DNA from: Rhinopithecus roxellana
Lineage: Eukaryota; Chordata; Mammalia; Primates; Cercopithecidae
Assembly: GCF_007565055.1 (NCBI RefSeq)
Contig: NC_044568.1
Location: 18,902,488-18,966,487, forward strand
DNA length: 64,000 bases
Direction: 5' to 3'
Below, in pieces: positions 42,997 to 63,666 of the stretch (position 1 is the stretch's first letter; each line of letters starts with the position of its first letter). The position numbers and the translations under genes were made by a program. Below the pieces are notes generated by a model. That model searched no databases, was not told where the DNA came from, and saw nothing but the letters and a program-made list of their open reading frames with translations.

Positions 42997-43299
42997 TTTT
43001 TTCTTTTTTTTGTTTTGAGACAGAGTTTCACTCTTGTTGCCCAGGCTGGAGTACAGTGGAGTGATCTCAGCTCACTGCAACCTCTGCCTCCCGGGTTCAA
43101 ACAATTCTCCTGGCTCAGCCTCCTAAGTAGCTGGGATTACAGGCACCCACCACCATGACTGGCTATTTTTTGTAGTTTTAGTAGAGACGGGGTTTCTCCA
43201 TGTTGTCCAGGCTGATCTTGAACTACTGACCTCAGGTGATCCACCCGCCTTGGCCTTCCAAAGTGCTGAGATTACAGGTGTGAGCCACCACGCCCAGCA
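42997..43299 (-). mobile_element. Alu
   Basis: Antisense full-length copy. Confidence 0.93.
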
Positions 43300-43305
43300 T
43301 TACAA

Positions 43306-43607
43306 ATTTTTTTTTTTTTTTTTTTGAGACGGAGTCTTACTCTGTCGCCCAGGCTGGAGTGCAGTGGCCAGATCTCAGCTCACTGCAAGCTCCGCCTCCC
43401 GGGTTCATGCCATTCTCCTGCCTCAGCCTCCCGAGTAGCTGGGACTACAGGCGCCCGCCACCTCGCCCGGCTAGTTTTTTGTATTTTTTAGTAGAGACGG
43501 GGTTTCACAGTGTTAGCCAGGATGGTCTCGATCTCCTGACCTCGTGATCCGCCCGTCTTGGCCTCCCAAAGTGCTGGGATTACAGGCTTGAGCCACCGCG
43601 CCCGGCC
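43306..43607 (-). mobile_element. Young AluY, Old World monkey type
   Basis: Antisense; carries the GTGGCCAGATCTCAGC and CACCTCGCCCGGCTAG variants. Confidence 0.94.
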
Positions 43608-43611
43608 TCTT

Positions 43612-43906
43612 TTTTGTTTTTTTTTAGATGGAGTCTCGTTCTGTCACCCAGGCTGAAGTGCAGTGGTGTGATCTCGGCTCACTGCAACCTCCACCTCCCG
43701 GGTTCAAGCGATTCTCCTGGCTTAGCCTCCCAAGTAGCTGGGATCACGGACGCACACCGCCATGCCTGGCTATTTTTTGTATTTTTAGTAGAGACGAGGT
43801 TTTGTCATGTTGGTCAGGCTGGTCTGGAACTCCTGACCTCAAGTGATCCGACTGCCTTGGCCTCCCAAAGTGCTGGGATTACAGGCGTCAGCCACCGCGC
43901 CTGGCC
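43612..43906 (-). mobile_element. Alu
   Basis: Antisense full-length copy. Confidence 0.93.
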
Positions 43907-43967
43907 TGAAAATTATACCTTATGGTCACGATGATTACAATGTAATAGATTTGTTTATAAAAGTTTA

Positions 43968-44273
43968 GGCCGGGCGCGGTGGCTCAAGCCTGTAATCCCA
44001 GCACTTTGGGAGGCCAAGACGGGCGGATCACAAGGTCAGGAGATCGAGACCATCCTGGCTAACACGGTGAAACCCCCGTCTCTACTAAAAAAATACAAAA
44101 AACTAGCCGGGCGAGGTGGTGGGCGCCTGTAGTCCCAGCTATTCGGGAGGCTGAGGCAGGAGAATGGCGTGAACCCGGGAGGCGGAGCTTGCAGTGAGCT
44201 GAGATCCGGCCACTGCACTCCAGCCCGGGAGACAGAGCGAGACTCCGTCTCAAAAAAAAAAAAAAAAAAAAAG
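43968..44273 (+). mobile_element. Young AluY, Old World monkey type
   Basis: Sense; AAAAGTTTAG flanks both sides as a target duplication. Confidence 0.95.
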
Positions 44274-44582
44274 TTTAGAGAGATTTAATTGACCTTATGC
44301 TGTCTGTATCATTTGAGAAATTCCCTCAAAGAATAAAGGTTTCTACATTTTTTTTTTTTTTGAAATCTTTGAGTTATCTCAGTACCATAAGAAAGGTTAA
44401 AAATAGGAAAAAAATAAGAAAATAAAAAAAGAGACATCTGTGAGTTACCACTGTGGCTAAGTGAATGACTTATTTTACAATGTCCTGTGATCCTATTTAG
44501 TGATAGCAACTGTTTTAAACGTTTTATATTTGACAGACTTTCCAAAATCAAATTCTTTCTTCAGTCCTCATTAATTTTTATT
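44274..44582. other. AT-rich spacer between Alus
   Basis: Nothing recognisable beyond short homopolymer runs. Confidence 0.4.
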
Positions 44583-44748
44583 TTTCTTTTTTTTGTGATA
44601 GAGTGTCACTCTGTTGCCCCGGCTGGAGTGCAGTGGGCAATCTCGGCTCACTGCAACCTCCACCTCCCGGATTCAAGCGATTCTCCTGCCTCAGCCTCCC
44701 GAGCAGCTGGGACTACAGGTGCCTGCCACCACACCCGGCTAATTTTCA
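44583..44748 (-). mobile_element. Alu 3' part, interrupted
   Basis: Antisense, ends at CCCGGCTAATTTTCA where another Alu begins. Confidence 0.9.
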
Positions 44749-45039
44749 TTTTTCTTTTTGAGACAGAGTCTTGCTGTGTCGCCCAGGCTGGAGTGCAGTG
44801 GCCGGATCTCAGCTCACTTGAACTTCCGCCTCCCGGGTTCACGCCATTCTCCTGTCAGCTTCCCGAGTAGCTGGGACTACAGGCGCCCACTGTCACGCCT
44901 GGCTAATTTTTGTGTATATTTTAGTAGAGACGAGGATTCACTGTGTTAGCCAGGATGATCTTGATCTCATGACCTTGTGATCCATCCGCCTCAGCCTCCC
45001 AAAGTGCTGGGATTACAGGCGTGAGCCACCGTGCCTGGC
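44749..45039 (-). mobile_element. AluY
   Basis: Antisense, with small deletions. Confidence 0.92.
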
Positions 45040-45040
45040 A

Positions 45041-45346
45041 ATTTTTTTTTGTTGTTGTTGTTTGAGACGGAGTCTCGCTCTGTCACCCAAGCTGGAGTGC
45101 ACTGGCCAGATCTCAGCTCACTGCAAGCTCCGCCTCCCGGGTTCACGCCATTCTCCTGCCTCAGCCTCCTGAGTAGCTGGGACTACAGGCGCCCGCCACC
45201 TCGCCCGGCTAGTTTTTTGTATTTTTTAGTAGAGACGGGGTTTCACCGTGTTAGCCAGGATGGTCTCGATCTCCTGACCTTGTGATCCGCCCGCCTCGGC
45301 CTCCCAAAGTGCTGGGATTACAGGCTTGAGCCACCGCGCCCGGCCG
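45041..45346 (-). mobile_element. Young AluY, Old World monkey type
   Basis: Antisense, preceded by a T run and (GTT)n. Confidence 0.94.
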
Positions 45347-45609
45347 GCAATTTTTTGATATTACGTCCCCTGATGTCCAAAAAGAGATATATGGCTTATT
45401 TGGTATAACGAAATCATACAAGAAGCATTTTTAAATGTGAAATGGTGTTCTTCTTGGGATTATATTTATAAATGTGTTGTTAGTGTGTGTTCCAAAATTG
45501 TATGTCTGTGATTCTGATACGTCTTAGTATATGGGATTAGTAGTAGTTATGATTATTATGTAAAATTATTGTGTGCCACGTAAGTAACCAAATTTGCTTG
45601 CCAATTACG
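45347..45609. other. AT-rich spacer between Alus
   Basis: Nothing recognisable; possibly part of the decayed retroviral DNA in this region. Confidence 0.35.
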
Positions 45610-46219
45610 TCTTTTTTTTTTTTTTTCTTTTTTCTGAGACAGTCTTGCTCTATGGCCCAGGCTGGAGTGCAGTGGTGCAATCTTGGCTCAGTGCAACCTC
45701 TGCCTCCTGGATTCAAGTGATTCTCGTACCCCAGCCTCCAGAGTAGTTGGACTGCAGGCGCATGCTACCACGGCCAGCTAATTTTTGTATTTTTAGTAGA
45801 GACAGGTTTTTTTTTTTGAAACAGAGTTTTGCTTTTGTTGCCCAGGCTTGGAGTGCAATGGCACGATCTCGGCTCACTGCAACCTCCACCTTCTGGGTTC
45901 AAGCAGTTCTCCTGCCTCAGCCTCTCAAGTAGCTGGGATTACAGGCATGCACCACCATGCCTGGCTAATTTTGTATTTGTTTAGTAGAGACAGGGTTTCA
46001 CCATGTTGATGAGGCTGGTCTCGAACTCCTGACCTAAAGTGATCCACCCACCTCAGCCTCCCAGAGTGCTGGGATTATAGGTGTGAGCCACCGTGCCCAG
46101 CCAAGACAGGGTTTTGCCATGTTAGCCAGGGTGGTCTCAAACTCCTGACCTCAAGTTATCTGCCCGCCTTGGCCTCCCAAAGTGCTGGGATTACAGGCAT
46201 GAGCCACTGTGCCCGGCCT
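45610..46219 (-). mobile_element. Alu split by a second Alu
   Basis: The outer antisense Alu occupies 45610-45806 and 46104-46219; an inner antisense Alu (45807-46103) sits in between, with AGACAGG on both sides. Confidence 0.92.
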
Positions 46220-46955
46220 CAATTATGTCTTTAACTGTGGCTAAGATTTTGTCATCCACAATTGTTGTTTTACTTTGATCCTTTTATAGGGCGGTTTATA
46301 ATCAACTACAGAACTCCAAGGTACTCTTCAATATAAGTTTCCGATCACTTTAGATTGTGCCATTGGAATAGAGCGAAAAACTTCCAAGACTCTCATTGAC
46401 AGCTGCTATATTCATGAGGATTGTTCATCCAATATTGGGCAAAAAGAGTTAATTTTATGGACTAAACTATTATAAGACTGAAATAATCTTTTTACATTTT
46501 TGCTTAAAACATTACTGATCCTTTCTGTTCTTTCAGAACCAAGAAAACTTTTTTAACTTTGAGCTATTTGCAGCTTTTAGCAATTGAGTAAAGTACACTC
46601 CTGTGAGAAAAATTTGGAACATACTTGTTTCTTTTTTTTTTTAATTTTATTTTGCTTGAGTAGCATATCTCTTTCTGATTTCTCCAAAAATTGGGAACTA
46701 TTTGTGAGCACTATTAAAAAAAAAAAAAAGTTTTCCTCTCCCTTCTCCTATCTGTATTCTAATGTCAATAGAATTATGTGCACAAGTGCAATACAATCCG
46801 TTTTCTCTTGTAATAGGACATAATTAGAGACCCTGCATATTTTACCAAGGCTTTGACTGGAATGGTATGCTTTCACATATAAACAGACTGCTTTAAGCAA
46901 TCCACGGTGACTTATGGAGCCCATAAAAGCCCTTGGGAAAACTGGCTTCATACTG
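46220..46955. other. AT-rich sequence, possible old retroviral remnant
   Basis: No gene was recognised. It sits between a nested Alu pair and an antisense LTR-like block. Confidence 0.35.
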
Positions 46956-47640
46956 TATCCGCCCGGCGGGTTCTTCTTGCCCAGATGGAGTCAGTTGATC
47001 AAGGTAGGGAAACTGCAATAGAGAAAGGGTTTAATTCACACGGACAAGTGGTTATTACTGAAATCAGTCTCCCCAAGAATTCAGGGACTAGGGTTTTCCA
47101 AAGGTCGTTTGGGGGAAAGGGTAGGGTAGCTAGGCAATGGGTGCTTGCTGCTGACTGGTTGGGGGGGTGCCATCGTAGAGTGAGACAGGACCCTCCTTTG
47201 CTGAGTCACTTCTGGGTGGGACTCCAGGAGTAGTTGGCAGGTCCAGGTGAAGCCATCATCAGCCAGTGGGTCCTGTTGGAGCCGTAGGTACCAGACATGC
47301 AAAAAACCCTTGAGAGATATTGCAAAAGGCCAGTCTTAGGTTCCAATAGCATTGTTATCTGCAGGACCTCCGGAATAATGGCTGACAATTGTTGATATCT
47401 ACATCTTAGCAGAATTCAGGCTCCTTTCCTCTCCCTAGTCTGGTGGCCCCTCATTAGTTTTACAAATACAGTTGAGTTTTGGGGAGGGGCTATTATCATT
47501 TAAACTATAAACATCTCCCAAAGTTAGCCCAAGAATAACTGAAGGCAGCTTGAAAGCTAAAGGTCAAAGGGGGTTTGGCTAGATCAGATCTTCCCCAACT
47601 GGCGTAATTTTCTCAATGATATAATTTTTGTGCCCAGTCA
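46956..47640 (-). mobile_element. LTR-like element on the minus strand
   Basis: On the minus strand it carries GAATTAAACCCTTTCTCTAT and CTACCTTGATCAACTGACTC, which I associate with primate retroviral LTR ends. Boundaries and family are uncertain. An Alu interrupts or abuts its left-to-right end at 47675. Confidence 0.45.
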
Positions 47641-47674
47641 CAACACCCCCATTTTCTTATTTCTTTTTTCTGTT

Positions 47675-47968
47675 TTTTTTTTTTTTGAGACGGAGTCTCT
47701 CTCTCTCGCTCAGGCTGGAGTGCAGTGGCGCAATCTCAGTTCACTGCAAGCTCCGCCTCCCAGGTTCATGCCATTCTCCTGCCTCAGCCTCCCAAGTAGC
47801 TGGGACTACAGGCACCCGCCACCATGCCCGGGTAATTTTTTGTGTTTTTAGTAGAGACGGGGTTTCACTGTGTTAGCCAGGATGGTCCCAATCTCCTGAC
47901 CTCGTGATCCGCCTGCCTTGGCCTCCCAAAGTGCTGGGATTACAGGCGTGAGCCACTGTGCCCGGCCA
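47675..47968 (-). mobile_element. AluY
   Basis: Antisense full-length copy; AACACCCCCATTTTCT occurs before the insertion region (from about 47642) and after it (from about 47969). Confidence 0.94.
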
Positions 47969-48052
47969 ACACCCCCATTTTCTATACCACACTGAACTCC
48001 TCCATTTTTTACATGCTGATCAAAACCAATCTGAATGGAGTCTAGGTCTGGC

Positions 48053-48568
48053 TGTGGGCTGTTGGGAACAGGGCCCCAAACCTGGCCATAAACTGGCCCC
48101 AAAAGTGGCCATAAACAAAATCACAAAATCTCTGCAGCAGTGTGACATGCTCATGATGGCCATGATGCCCATGCTGGAAGGCTATCCGTTTACTGGAATG
48201 GGGGCAAGGAACACCTGGCTCATCCAGGGCGGAAAACCGCTCAAAGGCGTTCCTGAACTTAGCATGAGCAATCTGTGCCTTAAGGATGTGCTCCTGCTGC
48301 AGGTTAACTAGCCAGACCCATCCCTTTATTTTGGCCTATCCTTTTATTTCCTATAAGAAATGCTTTTAGTTAATTTATAATCTAGAAACAGTGCTCATCA
48401 CTGGCTTGCTGTCAAGAAATATGTGGGTAAATCTTTGTTCGAGGCTTTCAGCTCTGAAGGCCATGAGACCCCTGATTTCCCACTCTACACCCTGTATTTC
48501 TGTGTGTGTGTCTTTAATTCCTCTAGTGCCGTTGGGTTAGGGTCTCCACGACCGAGCTGGTCTCAGCA
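48053..48568 (+). mobile_element. Solo retroviral LTR with TG...CA ends
   Basis: The element begins TGTGGGCTGTTGGGAACAGG, contains GGCCATAAACTGGCCCC and CTTTAATTCCTCTAG, and ends GGTCTCAGCA. I recognise this as a primate retroviral LTR but not its exact subfamily. A clear target duplication is not evident. Confidence 0.75.
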
Positions 48569-49052
48569 GTGGGCAGTGGTTTAGGCCCTGCTTGCTCAAC
48601 TGGATTTCAACAGTGAAGCCAGATTAGTGGACATGCTGGCTGCCCCGATCCTGGACCTGGACCTGGACCAACGGCACTTCCTAAACATTCCACATCGACT
48701 TTTCTTTCTCCACCTTCCAGGGCTGGGCTGTGAGATTGGAGAGGAAGGTGCCTGTGAGAATGGCTTCTGTCAGCTTCAGAGGTCAGGCCTTCCATGAGTG
48801 AGGGGAGGTATCTACTTTGCAACACTTTGTTAGGGAATGCTGGCATAGCTACTTCTTCCCGCCCAGAAGCTAAGCTTAAATGCCACCCCTCACGGAGCTT
48901 CTCTCCTGTCTTTCACTTGCTGCTGCTTATTTCTGTCACAGAACTTGACGGCATGGACATCAGCGCTTGTTTCTTTCAGTCTCCCGGAGCCCCCATGTCC
49001 TGAACACAGGAGGCACCCAAATGCCTGCTGAAGCCCACAGCCCTGGACCAAG
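48569..49052. other. Sequence between the LTR and the CDK10-upstream minisatellite
   Basis: No gene was recognised; only short chance frames. Confidence 0.45.
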
Positions 49053-50268
49053 TGACCTGACCCTCACCTGGAGGACCTTCACCTTCACCTCTCACCTGGG
49101 GGACCCTCTGACCTGGAGGACCCCTCACCTGGGGGACCCTCTCACCTGGAGGACCCTCACCTGGAGGACTCTGACCTGGAGGACCTCTGACTTGGAGGAC
49201 CCCCTCACCTGGAGGACTCTGACTTGGAGGACCCCTCACCTGGGGGAACCTCTCACCTGGGGGACCCCCTTACCTGGAGAACCCCTCACCTGGGGGACCC
49301 TCACCTGGAGGACCCCTCACCTGGAGGACTCTGACTTGGAGGACCCCTTACCTGGGGGACCCTCTAACCTGGAGGACCCTCACCTGGAGGACTCTGACCT
49401 GGAGGACCTCTGACCTGGAAGACCCCTCACCTGGGGGACCCTCTCACCTGGGGGACCCCCTTACCTGGAGAACCCCTCACCTGGGGGACCCTCACCTGGA
49501 GGACCCCTCACCTGGAGGACTCTGACCTGGAGGACCCCTCACCTGGGGGACCCTCTAACCTGGAGGACCCTCACCTGGAGGACTCTGACCTGGAGGACCC
49601 CCTCACCTGGGGGACCCTCTGACCTGGAGGACCCCTCACCTGGGGGACCCTCTGACCTGGAGGACCCCTCACCTGGGGGACCCTCTGACCTGGAGGACCC
49701 CTCACCTGGGGGACCGTCTCACCTGGAGGACCCCTCACCTGGGGGACCCTCTGACCTGGAGGACCCCTCACCTGGGGGACCCTCTGACCTGGAGGACCCC
49801 TCACCTGGGGGACCCTCTGACCTGGAGGACCCCTCACCTGGAGGACTCTGACCTGGAGGACCCCTCACCTGGGGGACCCTCTGACCTGGAGGACCCCTCA
49901 CCTGGGGGACCGTCTCACCTGGAGGACCCTCACCTGGGGGACCCTCTGACCTGGAGGACCCCTCACCTGGGGGACCCTCTGACCTGGAGGACCCTCACTG
50001 GGCACCTGGGGGGACCCTCTGACCTGGAGGACCCCTCACCTGGGGGACCCTCTGACCTGGAGGACCCCTCACCTGGGGGACCGTCTGACCTGGAGGACCC
50101 TCACCTGGGGGACCCTCTGACCTGGAGGACCCTCTTACCTGGAGGACTCTTGCCTGGAGGACCCTCTCACCCCCACCTAGAGGACCTCGCCATATGAAGG
50201 ACTCCCACCTGGAACACCCTCTTACCTAGGGGACCCCATCTCACCTGGAAGACCTTCACCTGGATAAT
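49053..50268. repeat. Large 33-bp-period minisatellite upstream of CDK10
   Basis: For about 1.2 kb the sequence alternates ACCTGGAGGACC and ACCTGGGGGACC half-units joined by CCTC, CTCTG or CTCT, giving a dominant 33-base period and open frames of 11-residue repeats on the minus strand. Runs of identical 33-mers in the middle suggest recent expansion. It ends about 240 bases before the CDK10 start codon. The reverse strand of many units carries CAGGTGAGG. Confidence 0.95.
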
Positions 50269-50508
50269 CGCCGTGGCCTCCCACTACGGCGCAGCCGGGT
50301 CGGGTGCCCGGGATTCACCCTAAAATAAGGCCCGAACTGCAGCAGTCGGAGCGGGTCCCTGGGGCGGAGCGCCTAGGGCGGACCCGCGGGAGCTTCTCTT
50401 GGTAACCGTTGGTAAGGAGAGGAAGCCCGGAAAGGAGCTTTGGCGCCCGCGCCGCGGGGCCGTCGGCGTCTGCGCCTGCGCGCACAGGAGGCGTGGCCAG
50501 CGCTGGGC
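50269..50508 (+). promoter_or_regulatory. CDK10: CDK10 CpG-rich promoter and 5' UTR
   Basis: CpG-rich, TATA-less sequence precedes the start codon. TGCGCCTGCGCGC at 50471-50483 resembles an NRF1 site (YGCGCAYGCGCR) with a mismatch. The CpG-rich zone continues into intron 1 to about 51100. Confidence 0.7.
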
Positions 50509-59958
<9,450 letters not shown>

Positions 59959-60662
59959 CGGTGGGCCTGGCATACGCCTGTATTCCCACACCACGTCTTC
60001 CGGGCAGCGGTGTCCGTGAAGGGTGCTAGTATGAGCTGACGAGGTGCCTGGGACCCAGCTCATCCCCTTGACTGACTTCCTCCACTGACTTCCTCCCACT
60101 GTCTGCCCTGAACCCACTACTGCCCCCAAAAACAGGCAGGGCATGAATGCAGGGCGACGCGGGAGGGGGCTTCCAGCCCGTGCACCCTGGAAGGGTGGGT
60201 CTGGTGGCCCCATCTGTGGCCGCAGGGGTCCTGCTGTGTTGGAAACATGGGACCACTGAGGGGTCTCCTGCGGTTCTTCCCCTCGCTGTACTGGAAGCAT
60301 GGGACCACTGCTTCTTGGGAGGAGTGGCGGCTGCAGTACCCTCGCTGTCGTCGAGTTGTGGTGGATGCTGGCCTGGGATCAGCGGGCCCAGAAGACCTTC
60401 GTATCCCCCCTCGGGCCTGGGGCTGCCCCGTGCATGGGTTGGCTGTGGTGACCCCAGGTGGGCCTGGCAGGACTCCAGATGAGGACAAGAGGGACAAGGT
60501 GTGGGGTGGGAGCCACAATTGAGGATGCCCCAAGACCACCAAGAGCCCTGGGCTGGGGGCTGAGCTATATCCCCGCTCCCCACGGAGGCCCCAACGGGGG
60601 CTGATGGCTCAGATGCAGAGCAAAACTAGGCTCTTGTTGGATAAAAGCTTTCTTAACAGACA
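59959..60662 (+). other. CDK10: CDK10 3' UTR and probable 3' end
   Basis: No AATAAA follows the stop at 59956-59958. The best candidate poly(A) hexamer is GATAAA at 60640-60645, a known weak variant, giving a 3' UTR of about 700 bases. Confidence 0.55.
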
Positions 60663-61575
60663 TGGTTTTACCAGCGTTTAATGTGCTCTGATGCTGACCA
60701 TCCCTCTGAGTGTGCTGGGGAGGAAAGGGTGGGGAGGAGGGTAGGGAGAGCAGGCTCAGCTTCAGTGGATGCACCCTGCCCCCTCCCTCGCCAGACCCGA
60801 GGTTAGGGCAGAGCCATCTCCTTTCCAGCCTGTGGGCTGCACCCAAGGGGAGGGGAGGGGCATCGTTACCACTGGACTGACCAAGACCCAGCCGCCTGGG
60901 TGTCCTGCCTACAGCCCCTCTGCCCAGCAGCAGGGACGCTCAGGCCTTCCCAGCTGTCTGCTGCCCGTTCCTGCGGCTCTCAGGCACCTCCACATCTGGT
61001 TTGAGGTTAGGTCCTTTCCTTTCTGTGGCCCCAGCTGCTGAGCCACCCAAGGGAAGGGCTGGGATCCCCGAAGCCAGGTAAGCCATGCACCCAGCAGAGC
61101 CCCGCAGATCGGCCCCAGCAGAGCTTGGCGGGGGGACCTTGGTGTCACCAAGAGGCCCTTGAGGACACCCGTGTGGAGAATCCCTGGGACATGTGGAGGA
61201 CCAAGTCCTGAGCCCTATCCTACAGGGAGTGGGCCTGGAGCCGCAGGCCTTGGGGCACAGTGTCCTCCTCAGAGACAGGTTCAGGCACTGGCTGGAACAG
61301 GCTGGACCCCTCTACCCAGCACATGTGGGCATGTGTCTGGGTTCCGAGGGCGGGGAAATGTGGAAAGGCTCCTGCTGGCCAGCTTAGGCCTACTGCCCTC
61401 GGAGCTTTCCATGTACAGAGTCCCACCTCCAGCAGGGGTTGGCCTGGACTCCAACCCCTGCTGTGCCCAGAGCTCCCCCAGGGACAAGGCAACCAGAGGC
61501 CCAGTCCCCTCGCCAGCAAAGAGAAAAGCACCACGGGAGCTGTCTCCCAAGAGCCCTTGACCTGGGGCCGCTGGC
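60655..61575 (-). other. SPATA2L: SPATA2L 3' UTR and probable poly(A) signal
   Basis: On the minus strand the 3' UTR runs from 61575 down to ATTAAA (plus-strand TTTAAT at 60677-60682). ATTAAA is the commonest variant hexamer. Cleavage is expected around 60655-60665, meeting the CDK10 end. Confidence 0.6.
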
Positions 61576-62547
61576 CTAGGGCCGGGCTCCAGGACTGCTG
61601 TAGAGCAGAGTGTCCATCTGTGCACGCTGCAGCCACAAGCGCCGCTGGGCGTCACCAAGCAGCACACGCAGCGAGTGGCCCGGGCGGCAGGCGGGCAGGG
61701 CTGCACAGTGGGCAGCATGCAGCTGGCGACAGGTGTCACAGCAGAGGGTGGGCAGGGCGCCAGGGGACAGGCAGCTGTGTGCCTGGTAGCCTGGGGGCTC
61801 AGAGACAGACCTATAGGCTGAGGCTGGTACCCCCTCTGCCCGAATACGCCTCGGGCTGGCCCCTGCAGAGCTTTCGGGGGTGGCCAGGTCCCCAGGCCTA
61901 CTCAGCTCACGGCGCAGAGAGAGGAAGGAGAAGGCGGAGGGTTCTGGTTCTAGCCCCTCCTCCAAGGCCCCATAGGGTGGGCTGCCGGCCTGCGGCAGCT
62001 CCTCAGCTGGGGGCTCCCAGGCCCGGCCCCCAGTGCCCCATAGTTGGGCACTCTGCTCCCACAGTGGTGGCCTGTAGGCCACCTCCGCCGAGGGTGAGTC
62101 AGGGCCTGGTGACGGCTCCCCATACAGGCTGGCGTCCTCCGACCCCTCGTCCTCCTGCAGGTCCTGATACAAGTCCAGTGGGGCCCTGTAAGCAGCAGGG
62201 GAGCCTCGGGGGGGCAGGGGTGGAGGCTCCTCGTCCTGGGCCAGCCGCTGCTGCAGCCAGGCCACACAGGAGGCCACGTCCCCGCTGGCACGCCGTGCCT
62301 GCAGCAGCTCCTCAGCTGGTAGTACACTGGTGCCCAGCTGGGCCAGCACCTCGCCCAGGATTTCACACTCCAGCCGGAGAGCGAAGCAGCCCAGGGCCAC
62401 CTGCACCAGCTGGCAGGCAGGGGGCAGGGCGGTCACCATGAGCCGGTGGCTGTCCCTGCGCACGTAGCCCATCTTCTGGAAGCTCTTCAGGAGGAGGTCG
62501 TCTGAGAGCACACCCTTCAGCACGTGCACGTAGCCCCCGGAGAATGT
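61576..62547 (-). CDS. SPATA2L: SPATA2L, spermatogenesis-associated protein 2-like, last coding exon only
   Basis: The exon starts after the acceptor CCCTTGCAG with ACATTCTCCGGGGGC (TFSGGYVHVLKGV) and ends at the stop at 61576-61578, giving 323 residues, about residues 102-424 of a roughly 424-residue protein. SPATA2 proteins have an N-terminal PUB-type domain that binds the deubiquitinase CYLD; the part seen here includes the end of that helical region (LSDDLLLKSFQKMGYVRRD), a proline- and acid-rich linker and a Cys-rich tail (CCDTCRQLHAAHCAALPAC) that may bind zinc. The frame is intact. The upstream coding exon lies beyond the window. Assignment rests on recognising the sequence; the CYLD role is by analogy with SPATA2. 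Confidence 0.93.
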   Translation of the reverse strand, partial: TFSGGYVHVLKGVLSDDLLLKSFQKMGYVRRDSHRLMVTALPPACQLVQVALGCFALRLECEILGEVLAQLGTSVLPAEELLQARRASGDVASCVAWLQQRLAQDEEPPPLPPRGSPAAYRAPLDLYQDLQEDEGSEDASLYGEPSPGPDSPSAEVAYRPPLWEQSAQLWGTGGRAWEPPAEELPQAGSPPYGALEEGLEPEPSAFSFLSLRRELSRPGDLATPESSAGASPRRIRAEGVPASAYRSVSEPPGYQAHSCLSPGALPTLCCDTCRQLHAAHCAALPACRPGHSLRVLLGDAQRRLWLQRAQMDTLLYSSPGARP

Positions 62548-62714
62548 CTGCAAGGGAGTGGCCCGGTCAGTGCTGCCCACCCTCCCATAGGCCGGACCCT
62601 AGGATACAGTGGGTCCGGGATCTGTCGGCTCAGGCCTTGGCAGCTTTTGATGCTCAGGCCCAACCCCAGAGACTAGGCTTAGCCAGTCTGGGCCAGGCCC
62701 AAACATGAGAATTT

Positions 62715-63020
62715 CTTTTTTTTTTTTTTTTCAAGACAGTCTCAAAAGTGCAGACCACTGCTGTACTGTCTGGAGTGCAGTGGTGCAATCTCGGCTCACT
62801 ACAACCTCTGCCTCCCAGGTTCAAGCAATCCTCCTGCCTCAGCCTCCCGAGTAGCTGGGATTACAGGTGCACGCCACCATGCCCTGCTAAGTTTTGTGTA
62901 TTTAGTAGAGACGGGGTTTCACCATGTTGACCAGGAAGGTCTTAATCTCTTAACCTCATGATCCCCCCGCCTTGGCCTCCCAAGTGCTGGAATTACAGGT
63001 GTGAGCCACCATGCCCCGCC
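62715..63020 (-). mobile_element. Alu in SPATA2L intron
   Basis: Antisense copy with a scrambled 3' arm (CAAGACAGTCTCAAAAGTGC); GAATTTCTT flanks both sides. Confidence 0.92.
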
Positions 63021-63457
63021 GAATTTCTTAAAATTTAATGGAAGAAACAACTAATACATTAACCTGGCTCACGAATCAGAACAAAAGAAAGAGCTTACTG
63101 AGAAATTCCACTGCTCTGGGTTCCCACCACTCCCTTCACCCCTGGAGATGGCCTAATCTAGTTTTGAATGTATTTGCCCATACAGATTTTGTTTGCCCTC
63201 TTATGAGGTAGCCCACCCCCTTTTTTTTCCACCTCTTTTCTTTGTAAGGTTTCTAACCAAAGCTAGACAGGTAGCCTCTTAAACGTGTTGTTCTGAACTT
63301 TGTTCTTTTCCATTCTAGAAGATCAGGACGGAAGCTCTAGCATTCATTCCCCCTGCTGTGTGGTATTCCACCACGGGGGTGCAACATCTGTTTCCAGAGC
63401 TCTACAGAGGCTGTCCGTGCACTGGGCTGACAGCCATGGGATAGCAGAAGGGTGAGT

Positions 63458-63628
63458 GCTTTTTTTTCTTCTTTGAGACAGAGTCTCGCTCCGTCACCAG
63501 GCTGGAGTGCAATGGCACAATCTTGGCTAACTGCAGCCTCCACCTCCCAGGTTTCAAGTGATTCTCCTGGCCTCCAGGTCCTCCTGAGTAGCTGGAAGTT
63601 TACAGGCATGTACCACCGCAGCCCAGCT

Positions 63629-63631
<3 letters not shown>
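63458..63631 (-). mobile_element. Alu 3' part, interrupted
   Basis: Antisense; breaks at CAGCCCAGCTAATTTTT where a long T run begins. Confidence 0.88.

Positions 63632-63666
<35 letters not shown>

Noticed and set aside
48967..49901. Repeat proteins such as RGPPGQRVPQV units
   Set aside because: They come from the 33-base minisatellite, whose period is a multiple of three; there is no start context, splice support or family match.
49053..50268. CRISPR-like array
   Set aside because: The repeat has no unique spacers and lies in a primate nuclear genome; it is a minisatellite.
61260..62441. 393-residue open frame on the plus strand
   Set aside because: It is antisense to the SPATA2L coding exon, whose sequence is recognisable; GC-rich coding DNA often leaves such shadow frames.
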